The notes: generated by a model from the letters alone, not told the origin. Shown: positions 33,300 to 59,132, numbered from the stretch's first letter. The stretch: 64,000 nucleotides of DNA from Littorina saxatilis (GCF_037325665.1 NC_090246.1:38174959-38238958), one strand, 5' to 3'. A program made the numbers and translations.

Positions 33300-35194
33300 C
33301 TAGAAGAATTGTCAGAAGAGGGGTACACTCACTCACCAGAGTGATTGTCTTTGTTCAGACACGATCGGGTGGATTTAGGGTGACATTTTGTAGAGCAGGG
33401 TACTGCTGCTCGCTTGCACTTGCATTTAGCGGTGTTATATTTTCCTCTGCACGTGCACACGGAGGCCCCCTTTGCCCAGTTGGTGACTTGTCTTGACGCT
33501 GATGTCTTCTAAACTCTCAATGTCGACGTCCAGGAGAGTGTCAAATTGCACATTTCTCAGATCGATCAAATCTGCCTGTTTAAAGGTGTTCTTCAGCTTT
33601 CCTTTGTTTGTGAAAAGCTTGTAGACAATTTCAGACCCATTTTCAGTAGTCTTTTTCTCTACAGTCTGGACTTTGCAGGGGAGAAGTTTAGGATCTGTGT
33701 TTGTTCTGTCCACCTCATGAATGCGTATCCCAACTGTATCGTTTTCATTGTAAGAAATCGGATCTTGCTGTGACGGTTCTCGACAGATTCAACGGGAACG
33801 ACGTGTATTTTTTCCCAGATCGTGTATTGACCCTGGTTTAGGGGCTCACTAAACGGGTTGTTGGTTCTCGGGATAAACTCAGGATCTACGACTTGGGTTA
33901 TCTCAAACACCGATTGACTTTCTGTGTCAACGGCTTGTCCGTGGACGGTCTCTCTGCCAAGGATCTCCGTTGCAACTGCCACGACTCCCGTCTCGTTTAA
34001 CAGATTGTATTCACGACCACGTTTATATCGGTTGGTTGTGGCACGAGTGTTGTCGAGCACATCTGCTGGCGTCACAGCTGTGTTATCCCAGATCGTGTAT
34101 TGACCCTTGTTTAGGGGCTCACTAAACGGGTTGTTGGTTCTCGGGATAAACTCTGGATCTACGACTTGGGTTATCTCAAACACCGATTGACTTTCTTTGT
34201 CAACAACTTGTCCGTGGACGATGTCTCTGTTGGTGATCTCCGTCGCTATTGCCACAATGCCGGAATCGCTTAAAAGATGGTACTTGTTGTTGTGACGATC
34301 ATTGGATGAAGTGATTGGTGTTTGCAGCGGCTCCAAAAGCTCCGAAACTGTGGCATGAGTGGTCTCTGGTTGTGAGGGATCATCTTGAAACATGTCCGAT
34401 ATTTATTTATTGTATTTATTTATTTATTTATTTACGAGGATTTATATCGCGCACGTATCTCACCACACAAGGCGACTCAAGGCGCATGTTACCTATTAAT
34501 GCCGTGTGAGATGGAATTTTTTCATGGTTATCTTCTTCAAGCAAGACGCCTTGTTTAGCCAGGATTTCCAGTGTGCTGCAGTGAGTCCTGGGCGGTTGTC
34601 CGAAGACCACCTCATACGGCGATTTCCCTGTTGTTTCGCTGACAGAGGTGTTGATGGCGTATGTGATGTGTAGCAGACCTTGGGTCCACCCTTTGTCTTC
34701 GTTTGCCTCCATCCATTTTCCCAGCTTTAGTTGCAAATCTCCATTCCCCCTTTCAACACAGCCGCTTGGGACTGTGGGTGGCGTGGACGTCCATTAATGG
34801 TAATCATTCCTTCCCAGATCTTCACCAGCTCCAAAATAACCCCTGCTACAAATTCCTTGCCGTTGTCAGATTGTAGAATCTTTGGCGCACCGAATAAGTA
34901 GAACGTCTTCAAGACATTTTCGGCCACTTCGACTGCGCGCTTGGATGTCATTGGGTGGACCCAGCTGAATTTTGAGTAGTGGTCTCTCAAGTGTATGATC
35001 CATGAGAAGTCGCCATCGGGTCTTGTTCTCATGTCGATCAGATCCATTTGAACTCGCGTCAGAAACCCTAACGAAATAATTGGTTTCCCAACTGTAATCG
35101 AGTCTCTTTTTGTTGAATCAAGGCTATCAATGTGAAGCCTTAACAATTTGTAGAACTCTTCTTTTTGTTCCATTGTCAACAATCTTAGCAACAA
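33300..35194 (-). pseudogene. Fossil integrase-bearing element (KRBA2-like rve)
   Basis: Minus-strand remains of an element with a retroviral-type (rve) integrase. From 35194 towards 34540 the frames show typical core motifs (D-L-I-D-M-R, L-R-D-H-Y-S-K-F, I-L-Q-S-D-N-G-K-E-F, H-P-Q-S-Q-A). A downstream region (34393-33660) follows, with an internal repeat of about 90 residues in two similar copies, each containing Q-S-V-F-E-I-T-Q-V-V-D. A C-K-C-K-R-type Cys-rich tail ends it near 33310-33430. This architecture matches integrase genes annotated KRBA2-like, of Gypsy or Ginger origin. A SINE fragment has inserted at about 34395-34522. The copy is broken, with several breaks, lacks everything upstream of the integrase, and shows no clear terminal repeats. 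Moderately old. Confidence 0.7.
34395..34522 (-). mobile_element. SINE 3' tail inserted in the integrase fossil
   Basis: (ATTT)n at 34400-34435 followed by GGATTTATATCGCGCACGTA and GCCGTGTGAGATGGAATTTT, the tail module of the ATTG-tailed SINE family in reverse orientation. Head absent. Confidence 0.75.
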
Positions 35195-35502
35195 TTAAAA
35201 TAGCCGGCTATAAGAATGTTGAAGGTCTGTGGAATACTGTTTTCGGAAGTCAAACTAACAGAGATATTTCACGAATTGTGTTCACTCTGAAGGAAAAAAA
35301 AAGTTGTGATTGCTGTCTTCGTCTGGTCAGTGAAGGCAGTTGTAGTAGGTGAACAATATTTGCTGACATTCTCAATACATTTCCCACAAATGCACGTGCT
35401 CTGTAAACAACGTTAAAAATGAGTTCATTCCGGTAAGATAGAACTGTGTTCATAATTGACAAAATCACCTACATTGCACACACACACACAAACGTTTTAA
35501 TC

Positions 35503-35665
35503 CGATCGTCGTTTCTACCGGTAGAAACGACGATCGTCGTCTCTACTGGTAGAAACGTCGTTTCTACCAACGAGGATCGTCGTTTCTACCGGTAGAAACG
35601 ACGATCCTCGTCTCTACCGGTAGAAACGACGTTTCTACCAGATCTTCATCTCTACCGTGACATAT
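35503..35665. repeat. Cluster of perfect palindromes centred on TCTACCGGTAGA
   Basis: A 34-bp perfect palindrome occupies 35503-35536 and a 42-bp perfect palindrome 35570-35611, both centred on ACC|GGT within GTTTCTACCGGTAGAAAC. Between and after them are half copies (GGTAGAAACGTCGTTTCTAC at about 35549, and GGTAGAAACGACGTTTCTAC), which are themselves inverted pairs. The block is a nested array in which the same 13-bp arm recurs at least ten times in alternating orientation. Confidence 0.95.
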
Positions 35666-35956
35666 ATATGGTTGTTATATCACGCCATATCAAAGCGCAC
35701 ATAATTGAGGAGCTTTTCACTTGCGCTAATACTGGATCTCAGAGTCCACAGCTTAGCATCCACGGACTCAAGTAATACATTGATTTCTCAGCATTTCTCT
35801 TCGGTTATCCGCTCTTGCACGAAATTGGCAGGCAAAAATTACAGTGACAGTTATTCAAGACAAAGAAGAGATGTAAGCATGTATATATATTTGTTGCCAG
35901 AAGTGTTGATATGAAGCACGTGTAGTGTCCTAACTTAATTATGTTTTTCCCTATAG

Positions 35957-36195
35957 TACGGTTTCGCTGTCCGCTCCCCACAGTGCATTTTGAATACCCT
36001 AGCCAACTACAACTAGATGGCTTTGGGTGTCCTAAATGCCAACAGTGCCATGACAGTCACTGTGGTGATCGCCGTGGTCGAATGACACAAGACAATCGAT
36101 CTTATCTTAATTTTACGATTAATAATTTAAAGAACTTGATCTATCGCAAAGATTCTGGACCATGGGGATATGTAGAGACAAAACAGTCATTGTGA
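35957..36195 (+). CDS. Possible exon of a secreted Cys-rich protein
   Basis: After a TTTTTCCCTATAG acceptor-like sequence (ends 35956) a frame reads V-R-F-R-C-P-L-P, then E-Y-P-S-Q-L-Q-L-D-G-F-G-C-P-K-C-Q-Q-C, and later R-K-D-S-G-P-W-G-Y before a stop. The first part resembles antistasin-like modules (C-P, then L-D-x-x-G-C-P-x-C). The G-D-R-R-G and D-S-G-P-W-G-Y motifs recall kringle ends but lack most kringle cysteines. No partner exon was found nearby. It could be an isolated terminal exon, a gene remnant, or chance. Confidence 0.3.
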
Positions 36196-36531
36196 TGAAA
36201 CAATATTTCTGATGCCTCAGTGGATAAAAAAATAAGCCCTAGCTGACGTGTGTCCGTTTTCTTTCCCAACTTTCACATTAGATCTTGAGAGTCAGATAAT
36301 TATCATGGTCACATCTGGGTCTTTCTAGACCATGCCATGGCCAGCAGCTTTCTGGAGACTGGACGCAGTGCCAAAGAACTTCATCCGGGATGTGTCACAT
36401 GGTAACATTATTGTAGATCTATGGAATCAGTAAGGTCTGTTAAATTCAAGTCCTGAGAGACAAACTGTGAAGAAAAGCAAAAGTACGATCGACTGAGATG
36501 ATCACTGCGACTATGTAGGCAATATACCTAC

Positions 36532-36535
<4 letters not shown>

Positions 36536-36596
<61 letters not shown>

Positions 36597-36680
36597 CGTG
36601 TATGTCAGCGTGTTTGTGTGTGTGCGGCATGCGCGCGCGCGTGTGTATGTGTGTTTGTGTGTGCGTGTGTGTGTTCTATG
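36536..36680. repeat. (TG)n microsatellite with GC-rich flank
   Basis: Pure TG run at 36535-36592, then degenerate TG with a GCGCGCGCGCG block near 36630. Confidence 0.98.
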
Positions 36681-36739
36681 CAACTGTTTGGGTGCGCTGT
36701 ATTTAAGAGCGTCGGTTACTGTGATATGTAACTAATTAT

Positions 36740-37577
36740 TTAAATGCTTATAGTTATGTAAAAGTTGATCTTAGTAGTGTATTTGTGTACGATTAATCTG
36801 TTGATCGTTGTCTTTGTGTTATAAGCAAATTTCCATGTTTATGTACAATGAAAATGGACATTACAATTTTTCTTATCTTATCTTATCGTATACATCTGGA
36901 CTGCCTATACCCACCCAACAATAGTACTTTGTTAACAAGGGCAGAGGGTGTACTGGTTGCCATTGTTTAATGCCACAGTACGAAGCAACACAAAGAAACA
37001 AACAAACAAAAAAAGTATTTCCATGGTAGCAAAGAGGTTCATGATTTGTTGACACGACATGTAAATATCATTAATACATCTAAAATGACAGTCATTCATG
37101 TCCTTCACAAAGGATGCGATTAACAGGCTGCGTAATCTTTTCGCATGCAGGGAGTGATAATGATGGGCTGACGGCAAAATCAGACAATGACAAAGATTCA
37201 GCCGTGACTAACAATCTCAACCAGCACGATATCGCTTCTCAACAAAGCTCATTTCGGTACATTGCGTGACACAGAGAAGAGAACAGCCTAGAACCAGCAT
37301 GCCAATTAGCACTGGGTTCAATCACTTTCAACCGGGGAGTGAGGCAGGGCGTCGCGGTGTAGCAGCAAATGCTGGCGAAGCTGACGACATTTGGGGACAC
37401 AGTACTGAGCAGACGACATCTTTCGCGGGAACGGCAGACGCCGGATGGGAGTGCGTGAGACAGATTGACTGAACTAACGGCAAGGTAATATTCACAAGGT
37501 AAGTGATCAGTGCTCACAATGATCAGATATGGCAGTGTTTATTCATAATGTGCATTTTGCATTGAGCTTCTCGTGGA
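36740..37577. other. No gene seen
   Basis: AT-rich; no supported exon or repeat apart from short frames. Confidence 0.45.
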
Positions 37578-38195
37578 GTTATGTATGTATGTATGTATGT
37601 ATGTATGGGGCGATTTATATAGCGCTTGACGTTCTCTAAGCGCTTTACATATTAATTTCTGCCGTGTGAGATGGAATTTTTTACTCAATATATCACGCAT
37701 TCACATCGGCCAGTAAATCTCAAGCCAATTAAGGCGAATATTTACTTTTCACGGCCTATTATTCCAAGTCAGACGGGTATTTGGTGGACATTTGTATCTA
37801 TGCCTATACAATTTTGCCAGGAAAGACCCTTTTGTCAATCGTGGGATCTTTAACGTGCACACCCCAATGTAGTGTAATAATAATAAATAATAATAATAAA
37901 GTGTATTTATATTGCGCCTATCCCTTACCCCCCAAAAAAAAAATTTGGCTTTAAGCGCATTACAACATGTGTAGGGACTTGGTACAATCAAGTCTGACAA
38001 ATACAATAACACAATATACAGTCGGTGTACACGAAGGGACCTCGGTTTTTCGTCTCATCCGAAAGACTATAGCACTTGAACCCACCACCTAGGTTAGGAA
38101 AGGGGGGAGAAAATTGCTAACGCCCTGACCCAGGGTCGAACTCGCAACCTCTCGCTTCCGAGGCAAGTGCGTTTACCACTCGGCCACCCAGTCCT
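37578..38195 (-). mobile_element. ATTG-family SINE with a nested insertion
   Basis: Minus-strand copy of the family at 19113: tRNA-like head at 38195-38120 (complement reads GACTGGGTGGCCGAGTGGTA) and tail GCCGTGTGAGATGGAATTTT at 37662. A (TATG)n tract lies at 37579-37607. It is interrupted at about 37877-38022 by another short repeat with (AAT)n and TTTATATTGCGCCTATCCC. GTGTA flanks the insert on both sides, a likely target duplication. Confidence 0.8.
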
Positions 38196-38199
38196 TTTA

Positions 38200-38809
38200 T
38201 AATGGAGTTATAATTCACTTAGTGCAGAAAATAGACAGTCGTAGCGTTACTGAATCATTTAGAAAGATTTTAAATCCTAGCTCTGTGTGAAGTTTAATTA
38301 AAGCCTACATTCTATATCTGCCATAAAACACCCAGCATGCTCTCCTCAGAGAATAACATCTATTAGTTCAGAGACAAGATGTTTTACACGAAGCTATACA
38401 TGCTGTTTTAAGCTCTATGGACACAACGCCTGATAGAGAATTTGAATGATCCTTTAGGTTGGTGCCATAAGTGATGCATATCTGATCACGTAAACTGAGA
38501 GCGGTATATTTCGATGATCGCCCCAAAGAAAAATTGACAAACAATTGTTTACTTGCCTCTGGGCTTTGTAAGTGCCGGACGTTCGTAGGCCTATACTGTT
38601 ACCTGAACCGTTTCATTGACAGTTTTGTATTCCGTGCAGGGAGAACTAAATCTGAACCCTTTAACATGGTCGAGTATCTGACGCATATGTTATCGATCAA
38701 CAGTTTACTTAATTTGTTACACTTGCCAAAACCCGAATTAGGATACACGATTTATGAACCTTTAGCTGGTTTGCGTATGGACTAAAGCGTAGGGCCGGTA
38801 TAGGAGTCA
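38200..38809. other. No gene seen
   Basis: Unique-looking sequence without a supported exon. Confidence 0.45.
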
Positions 38810-39684
38810 AACAAGTCGCGTAAGGCGAAAATACAATATTTAGTCAAGTAGCTGTCGAACTCACAGAATGAAACTGAACGCAACGCAACGCAGCAAGACC
38901 GTATACTCGTAGCATCGTCACTCCACCGCCCGTGGCAAAGGCAGTGCCCGTGGAATTGACAAGAAGAGCGGGGTATTCGTTGCGCTAAGAAGGATAGCAC
39001 GCTTTTCTGTACCTCTCTTCGTTTTAACTTTCTGAGCGTGTTTTTAATCCAAACATATCATATCTATATATTTTTGGAATCAGGAACCGACAAGGAATAA
39101 GATGAAAGTGTTTTTGAATTCATTTCGAAAAAAAAATTTTGATAATAATTTTTATATATTTAATTTTCAGAGCTTGTTTTTAATCCGAATATAACATATT
39201 TACATGTTTTTGGAATCAGCAAATGATGGAGAATAAGATAAACGTAAATTTGGATCGTTTTATAAATTTTTATTTTTTTTTACAATTTTCCGATTTTTAA
39301 TGACCAAAGTCATTAATTAATTTTTAAGCCACCAAGCTGAAATGCAATACCGAACCCCGGGCTTCGTCGAAGATTACTTGACCAAAATTTCAACCAATTT
39401 GGTTGAAAAATGAGGGCGTGACAGTGCCGCCTCAACTTTCACGAAAAGCCGGATATGACGTCATCAAAGACATTTATCAAAAAAATGAAGAAAACGTTCG
39501 GGGATTTCATACCCAGGAACTCTCATGTCAAATTTCATAAAGATCGGTCCAGTAGTTTAGTCTGAATCGCTCTACACACACACACACACACAGACAGACA
39601 GACAGACGCACATACACCACGACCCTCGTTTCGATTCCCCCTCGATGTTAAAATATTTAGTCAAAACTTGACTAAATATAAAAA
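38810..39684 (+). mobile_element. Hairpin-ended ~870-bp repeat, copy B
   Basis: Full-length match to copy A: AACAAGTCGCGTAAGGCGAA start, GACGTCATCAAAGACATTTA interior, internal (CA)n at 39573-39612, and terminal ATTTAGTCAAAACTTGACTA hairpin with TATAAAAA. Confidence 0.85.
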
Positions 39685-39784
39685 GGGTTCCAGAGAAAAA
39701 ATACTGAAAGTGCATATTTACTTGGAAGTGAATACCTATGTCTTCAACGGAAAAAGAGTAAAAGTAAAAGGTTTGGCCATTATG

Positions 39785-39914
<130 letters not shown>

Positions 39915-40171
39915 CAGTAAACAAACACGACAGTACTTTTGATTATTGACGCAGATATTTTTGTTCTTGCCTACTGCATGCTATGATTTGAAGTATTTCC
40001 CAGAAGAGAGAATGGTAGAAGCAGAAGAGGGAAGTAATCACATTAATAACGTCCTCTGAGGCCGACACTCAGGTTTATGTCTTTGCTGCGTCTATTGTTA
40101 TGGAACCAGACTGGCCGTCAGTGATCAACAACAGACACTCGAAATATGTCACGAATTCATTCTGAGTGAAG

Positions 40172-41106
<935 letters not shown>

Positions 41107-41162
<56 letters not shown>

Positions 41163-41212
41163 ACACACACAGAGACAGAGAGACACAGAGAGACACAGAG
41201 AGATCACGACTG
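41107..41212. repeat. (GA)n to ACAGAG repeat
   Basis: Pure GA (41107-41158), short CA, then degenerate ACAGAGAG. Confidence 0.95.
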
Positions 41213-41439
41213 GATTCGTATTTTTTTTAGTTTTATTGCTTGTTTGTTTGTTTGTTTGTTTTTGTTTGTTTGTTTATTTCGTAGTCTTCTCAGGAAAAGA
41301 AGAAAAAAACACGTATTCACAAATAACCCGAACCAGGCGTTGAATACTATTTTCACTAATTTCTATGATAATGCTCATTGCCTGACCTTACCTCACCTCA
41401 TTGGCCCATAGAGTTACCACATGGAACGCTCTATCAGTG

Positions 41440-41616
41440 TCTGTGTCAAAACGATGTGCAAATATACAGGTGTTGTATACTGTGCCCCGGCGTGCACTGA
41501 GAAAGATGGGTGTTGCTAAAGAAGCACCAACAACAACAGTAACACTACAAGAAAGCGCACTGTCCAAAAGACGATGTTCGGAAATACGTCAGAATTTCCA
41601 AGCGTTGTGGAAAAGT
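41440..41616 (+). pseudogene. Decayed upstream copy of opsin exon 1
   Basis: 41440-41545 aligns with 42030-42135, covering 5' flanking sequence and the start codon. ACAGGTGTTGTATACTGTG here corresponds to AGAGGTGTTGTTTCCTGTG there, and ATGGGTGTTGCTAAAGAAGC to ATGGGTGTCGCCGAGGAAGC. The frame from 41506 begins M-G-V-A-K-E-A-P against M-G-V-A-E-E-A-P in the real exon, then diverges and lacks the F-x-x-E-H and TM1 start. It runs to a stop without a matching donor. Best read as a partial tandem duplication of promoter-proximal sequence plus the first codons. Confidence 0.7.
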
Positions 41617-42095
41617 TGAACTGACGTTGTGGAAGAGTTGAAGAGTTAAAATCTGAACATCGGAGCCTCGATTCACTGGTGATGATGGCCTGCAGTGATC
41701 GTGGTGCTTGCAAGTTTCCTAAACTCACGTGATCTCAAATGAAACTCATGTGAACTCAGGCAAAATACGTTGTCTGCGATCACCGGGGGCAAGCGGTCAT
41801 TGTCGCAACAAATCTTAAACTCCGAAGTGTATATTTTCAAAAGAAATGGGGTCACATTGAGCGGACGCTGCATAGCATACACCTCGGAGTCAGTTATTTG
41901 CTGCGATTGCTGGTTTTAACTGGTCGGCCACGTGTTATTGTTTGACTCACGTTCTGGGGCGCAACTCTTTCACAACGCTTGAAAATACCGACAGAGTTAT
42001 TTCCAGAAAACGTCTATTATTTGTCTGTTAGTGTCGGTGTCACTGATAAATGTTTCTCAGTATAGAGGTGTTGTTTCCTGTGTGTGCAGAGAGAT

Positions 42096-54881
<12,786 letters not shown>

Positions 54882-55070
54882 GTGAGTTGGTGTTCAATTT
54901 TGTTTCCACAGGACAAAATGTCAGCTGGACCTGGATTGAAAAATAAATGTATAGGTCCCAGTTTCCTGGGTTTGTCCGCTTGGTAGTAAAATTGATGGTT
55001 AGAAGGCCTCCTACACGTCACAACTATCAAACGGTCGACCGGCCAGGGGTCAGACCCCTGCGTCAGATGA

Positions 55071-55876
55071 AACAAGTCGCGTAAGGCGAAATTACTACAT
55101 TTAGTCAAGCTGTGGAACTCACAGAATGAAACTGAATGCACTGCATTTTTTCATAATGACCGTAGTCCGCCGCTTGTGCATAACGGAGTGAAACTGACGA
55201 GCCTGTTCAGCGCGGTAGTGGTTTCGCTGTGCTGCATAGCACGCTTTTCTGTACCTCTCTTCGTTTTAACTTTCTGAGCGTGTTTTTAATCCAAAAATAT
55301 CATATCTATATGTTTTTGGAATCAGGAACCGACAAGGAATAAGATGAAATTGTTTTTAAATCGATTTCGGAAAGTTAATTTTGATCATAATTTTTATATT
55401 TTTAATTTTCAGAGCTTGTTTTTAATCCAAATATAACATATTTAAATGTTTTTGGAATCAGGAAATGATGTAGAATAAGATGAACGTAAATTTGGTTCGT
55501 TTTATATAAAAAAAACAAATTTATTACAATTTTCAGATTTTTAATGGCCAAAGTCATTAATTAATTTTTAAGCCACCAAGCTGAAATGCAATACCGAAGT
55601 CCGGCCGTCGTCGAAGATTACTTTACAAAAATTTCAATCAATTTAATTCAAAAATGAGGGTGTGACAGTGCCGCCTCAACTTTTACAAAAAGCCGGATAT
55701 GACGTCATCAAAAGTATTTATGGAAAAAAATCAAAACAAATCCGGGGATATCATTCCCAGAAACTCTCATGTCAAATTTCATAAAGATCGGTCCAGTAGT
55801 TTGGTCTGAATCGCTCTACACATACACACGCACAGACACACACACACACCACGACCCTCGTCTCGATTCCCCCTCT
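55071..55876 (+). mobile_element. Hairpin-ended repeat, copy C, 3' end lost
   Basis: Matches copies A and B from AACAAGTCGCGTAAGGCGAA to CACGACCCTCGTCTCGATTC. The terminal hairpin is missing where a CT microsatellite begins. Confidence 0.85.
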
Positions 55877-55939
55877 ACGAATTCTCTCTCTGTCTCTGTC
55901 TCCCCCCCCCCCCCCCCCCCGTTTTTCTCTGTCTGTCTG

Positions 55940-56026
<87 letters not shown>
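55877..56026. repeat. (CT)n microsatellite with poly-C
   Basis: TCTC repeats, poly-C at 55902-55920, then a pure CT run of about 85 bp. Confidence 0.97.
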
Positions 56027-56028
<2 letters not shown>

Positions 56029-56526
56029 TATTTCTTTTAAGTCCTCAATTTAAATTCTTCAAGCGAAATTTTCCGATCGGGAGGGAATATTAACAGATGT
56101 TGGTTTGACCCGCATCTCTCCGTGCGCGCGCGTTTTGAAGGAAAATAAAACGTAGTGGGCGTAAATTGATCTGCCCCTGATACGTAGCCAGGGTTTGAAA
56201 ATCAAATCCGGGGTATAACGAAAGAGAAAAAAATGATATACGATGACGTTGGGTAAACTTATCTTCAAGATAATTAAACAATTGACAGATAATAAAATAA
56301 AACATAAAAACAGATTTAATTTTTTGCATTGAATTGAGATAAAACATTTTCCTTTGCTAGAATACGCCTGTCCAGATTTAAGTTCCTTGATCATAAAGGT
56401 CACACTGACAGAATATCAAAGGAAGGTTATTTGAGAATACATAAGCTTCTCCTCACATATTGCCGGTACACGAGAAAAATATGCAAGTGGGTTGGGGGTG
56501 AGTTGATGTGTCGCTGGTGAACTTCC

Positions 56527-56529
<3 letters not shown>

Positions 56530-56580
<51 letters not shown>

Positions 56581-56676
56581 TGTGTGTGTGTGTGCGTGCG
56601 TGCGTGCGTGTGTGAGTGAGTGAGTGTGTGTATGTGTGTGTCACTGTGTATGTGTGTGTCACTGTGTGTGTGTGTG

Positions 56677-56730
<54 letters not shown>
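56530..56730. repeat. (TG)n microsatellite, compound
   Basis: TG run, TGAGTG/TGCG interruptions, repeated GTGTCACTGTGTATGTGT, second TG run. Confidence 0.97.
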
Positions 56731-57187
56731 AAGACTTTTTTAGGCTACAAAGAGCAGACTGTCTTTTTTTTCAAAAAAGGGGAGGGGAAGGTTTGACACA
56801 GTATGTCATATTTATTTTGAACGCTTCACCGCGAATTTTCATTTCCTCTTTTTATCTTTTGTAAAAGTAACTATTCTTCATCATTAAGCTCTTTATACTG
56901 TGATAATTTCCTTCCTTTTCATCAAACCCATCAGAAAGAACCCGCCCGCAGACGTTAATCAATGGCGTTGGCCATCCCATATTTCTTCAAGCGGAAATGG
57001 CGTGATAATATCCAGGAAGTGAAAGGGGGGGGGGGGGGGTGTTGGCCCGCATGGACCTGAAAATGTGTTCGTTCATGCAACGCCAAGAGCCCTCAGTGGG
57101 GGACTGTTCAGTATTGACTTGAGTTTGGTCACTTCGATTTTTCATACTTCGAATCAGTTTTGCTTCATCGGTACAAACTAAGAGAAG

Positions 57188-57628
57188 AACAAGTCGCGTA
57201 AGGCGAAATTACTACATTTAGTCAAGCTGTGGAACTCACAGAATGAAACTGAACGTAGTCCGCCGCTAGTGCAAAAGGCAGTGAAAGTGACGAGCCTGTT
57301 TGGCGCGGTAGCGGTTGCGCTGTGCTTCATAGCACGCTTTACTGTACCTCTCTTCGTTTTAACTTTCTGAGCGTGTTTTTAATCCAAACATATCATATCT
57401 ATATGTTTTTAGAATCAGGAACCGACAAGGAATAAGATGAAATTGTTTTTAAATCGATTTCGGAAAGTTAATTTTGATCATAATTTTTATATTTTTAATT
57501 TTCAGAGCTTGTTTTTAATCCAAATATAACATATTTATATGTTTTTGGAATCAGAACATGATGAAGAATAAGATGAACGTAAATTTGGATCGTTTTATAA
57601 AATGTTTTATTTTTTTACAATTTTCAAG
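57188..57628 (+). mobile_element. Hairpin-ended repeat, copy E, 5' half
   Basis: Matches the family from AACAAGTCGCGTAAGGCGAA to TTACAATTTTCA and then stops; unrelated sequence starting AGGTAACAGCCTGGGCAGAT follows. Confidence 0.85.
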
Positions 57629-57860
57629 GTAACAGCCTGGGCAGATCTAGAGAGTACAAGATGGTCAACATGGACTGGAGGAATAACCTTTTATTCAGCC
57701 TGCTGTCTGTACATATTGCCAACATGTGTTAACATAAGTCATTATCAGTTCACTCCGACTATAAGTCGGATCAAGCCTTGATTGATTTCAGGCCAAGTCG
57801 AGCAAAAATAGGCAGTTCTAAGCCTGTCTCTTTTTTACATTCTGATTTTCCCAAATCTTT

Positions 57861-58613
57861 TTAAAGCCCCAGTTTGCCTCGAATGGTTTACAGAACGATT
57901 TGAATCTTCTCACGAAAAAAGCAGTTCTAACCTTATTGAACACACTTGCAATAGCATTTAACAGCATTAAATGACACAGTTAGTTTGAATGGCTATTTAG
58001 CTTGTGTAAACCACACGACAGATTTCGTGGTTTATTTTACCCCTGAGCCATCGTCGACCCGTGTCACCAACTTTCCTTTTTTCACAATGTAGTCGTCAGT
58101 TTGTGATTTCAATGCAACTTGCTGTATCTGCAATAGCACGGTATTGTGTACCTCTGAATCTAAAATGCAACAAACGACTGCGAGTCACACTAACTTATCG
58201 GCGGCGGTTGGTTTTAAAGAAGCAAGCGATATGCAGAAAATTCGTCTGCTTTGGAAAACACGACTTTGCGTGACTTCTTCCGGGCTCCCTTTTTTCAAAC
58301 TTTCAAAACTTCGAATCGTACTGATCTTGAGGAAAAAATAATTCTCTTATGATTTAAGAACGTTTGTGTAACAAGCTGTCAATTTATTATTTAGATTTTA
58401 AAAGTTAGTTCTAGCGCCAAAACGAGGCGTCCGAAAATCTGTCTGGCCACGCAAAAATAAATTCTTTGAAAAATGCTCGCTCTTTACAGAGGGCACCTAG
58501 ATGTTCTCAAGCGGTGAGTGTTTAAACGAAAGGGTTTTTGTACTGTGTGTAAAAGCCTGACAGTGTCTGTGACCAGAAACTGATGGTTTACGTGAAGCTG
58601 AGTGTGCCTTTAA
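57861..58613. mobile_element. TTAA-family TIR element, diverged copy
   Basis: TTAAAGCCCCAGTTTGCCTC left, GAGTGTGCCTTTAA right. The interior matches 52034-52785 (GAACGTTTGTGTAACAAGCT; GCTCGCTCTTTACAGAGGGC). More diverged than the other copies, so older. Confidence 0.75.
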
Positions 58614-58991
58614 GTAACGATCGTACACGATCCGTGATGATATACGGCTAATTGTGACCAAAGGTAGCAAATCTTCAGTAATTGTGTGTCCAATAATGAG
58701 GTATCACCAAGTCACGAAAAAGTTAGCGTTATAACAGGCAATGTTCGAAACCTTTCGTGAAAAAAGGTGCGGTGCTTTGTTTCTCCAATGGGACCTGCTT
58801 GATTGGTTCTCGTGGAAACCACGCATGGCTTGTACGCTCGCTAATTATTTCCTCTCATTGGACAGCTCCGAGAAGAATTCCTATCAGAATCTAGCTGTGA
58901 GTCATTGCTACGACCATCTTGGGGACATTATAAGACAAGTCACTGAATAATTTTATTTTTTGTGTCTACAGTGTCTCTTGTTTGTCACCTT

Positions 58992-59132
58992 AAAGGCCGT
59001 CAAGTCGAGGTTCCAAAAAGTAACCTTTCTTTCTTTTTATATTTAGTCAAGTTTTGACTAAATATTTTAACATCGTACTAAATATAAAAAGAAAGAAAGG
59101 TTACTTTTTGGAACCTCGACTTGACGGCCTTT
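58992..59132. repeat. Perfect 56-bp inverted repeat around a repeat end
   Basis: Arms 58992-59047 and 59077-59132 are exact reverse complements over 56 bases, with a 29-base loop. The inner part of each arm (CTTTTTATATTTAGT) plus the loop (CAAGTTTTGACTAAATATTT) is the terminal hairpin of the ~870-bp repeat family; the outer part (AAGGCCGTCAAGTCGAGGTT) is flanking sequence duplicated in inverse orientation. Confidence 0.95.

Noticed and set aside
57629-57790. Open frame after an AG, in phase with opsin exon 5, reading W-S-T-W-T-G-G-I-T-F-Y-S, as a possible TM6 exon
   Set aside because: TM6 should have a long hydrophobic stretch before the W-x-G motif; here it is polar and charged (A-D-L-E-S-T-R). 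The segment begins exactly at the break point of a truncated repeat, so it is more likely repeat-derived.
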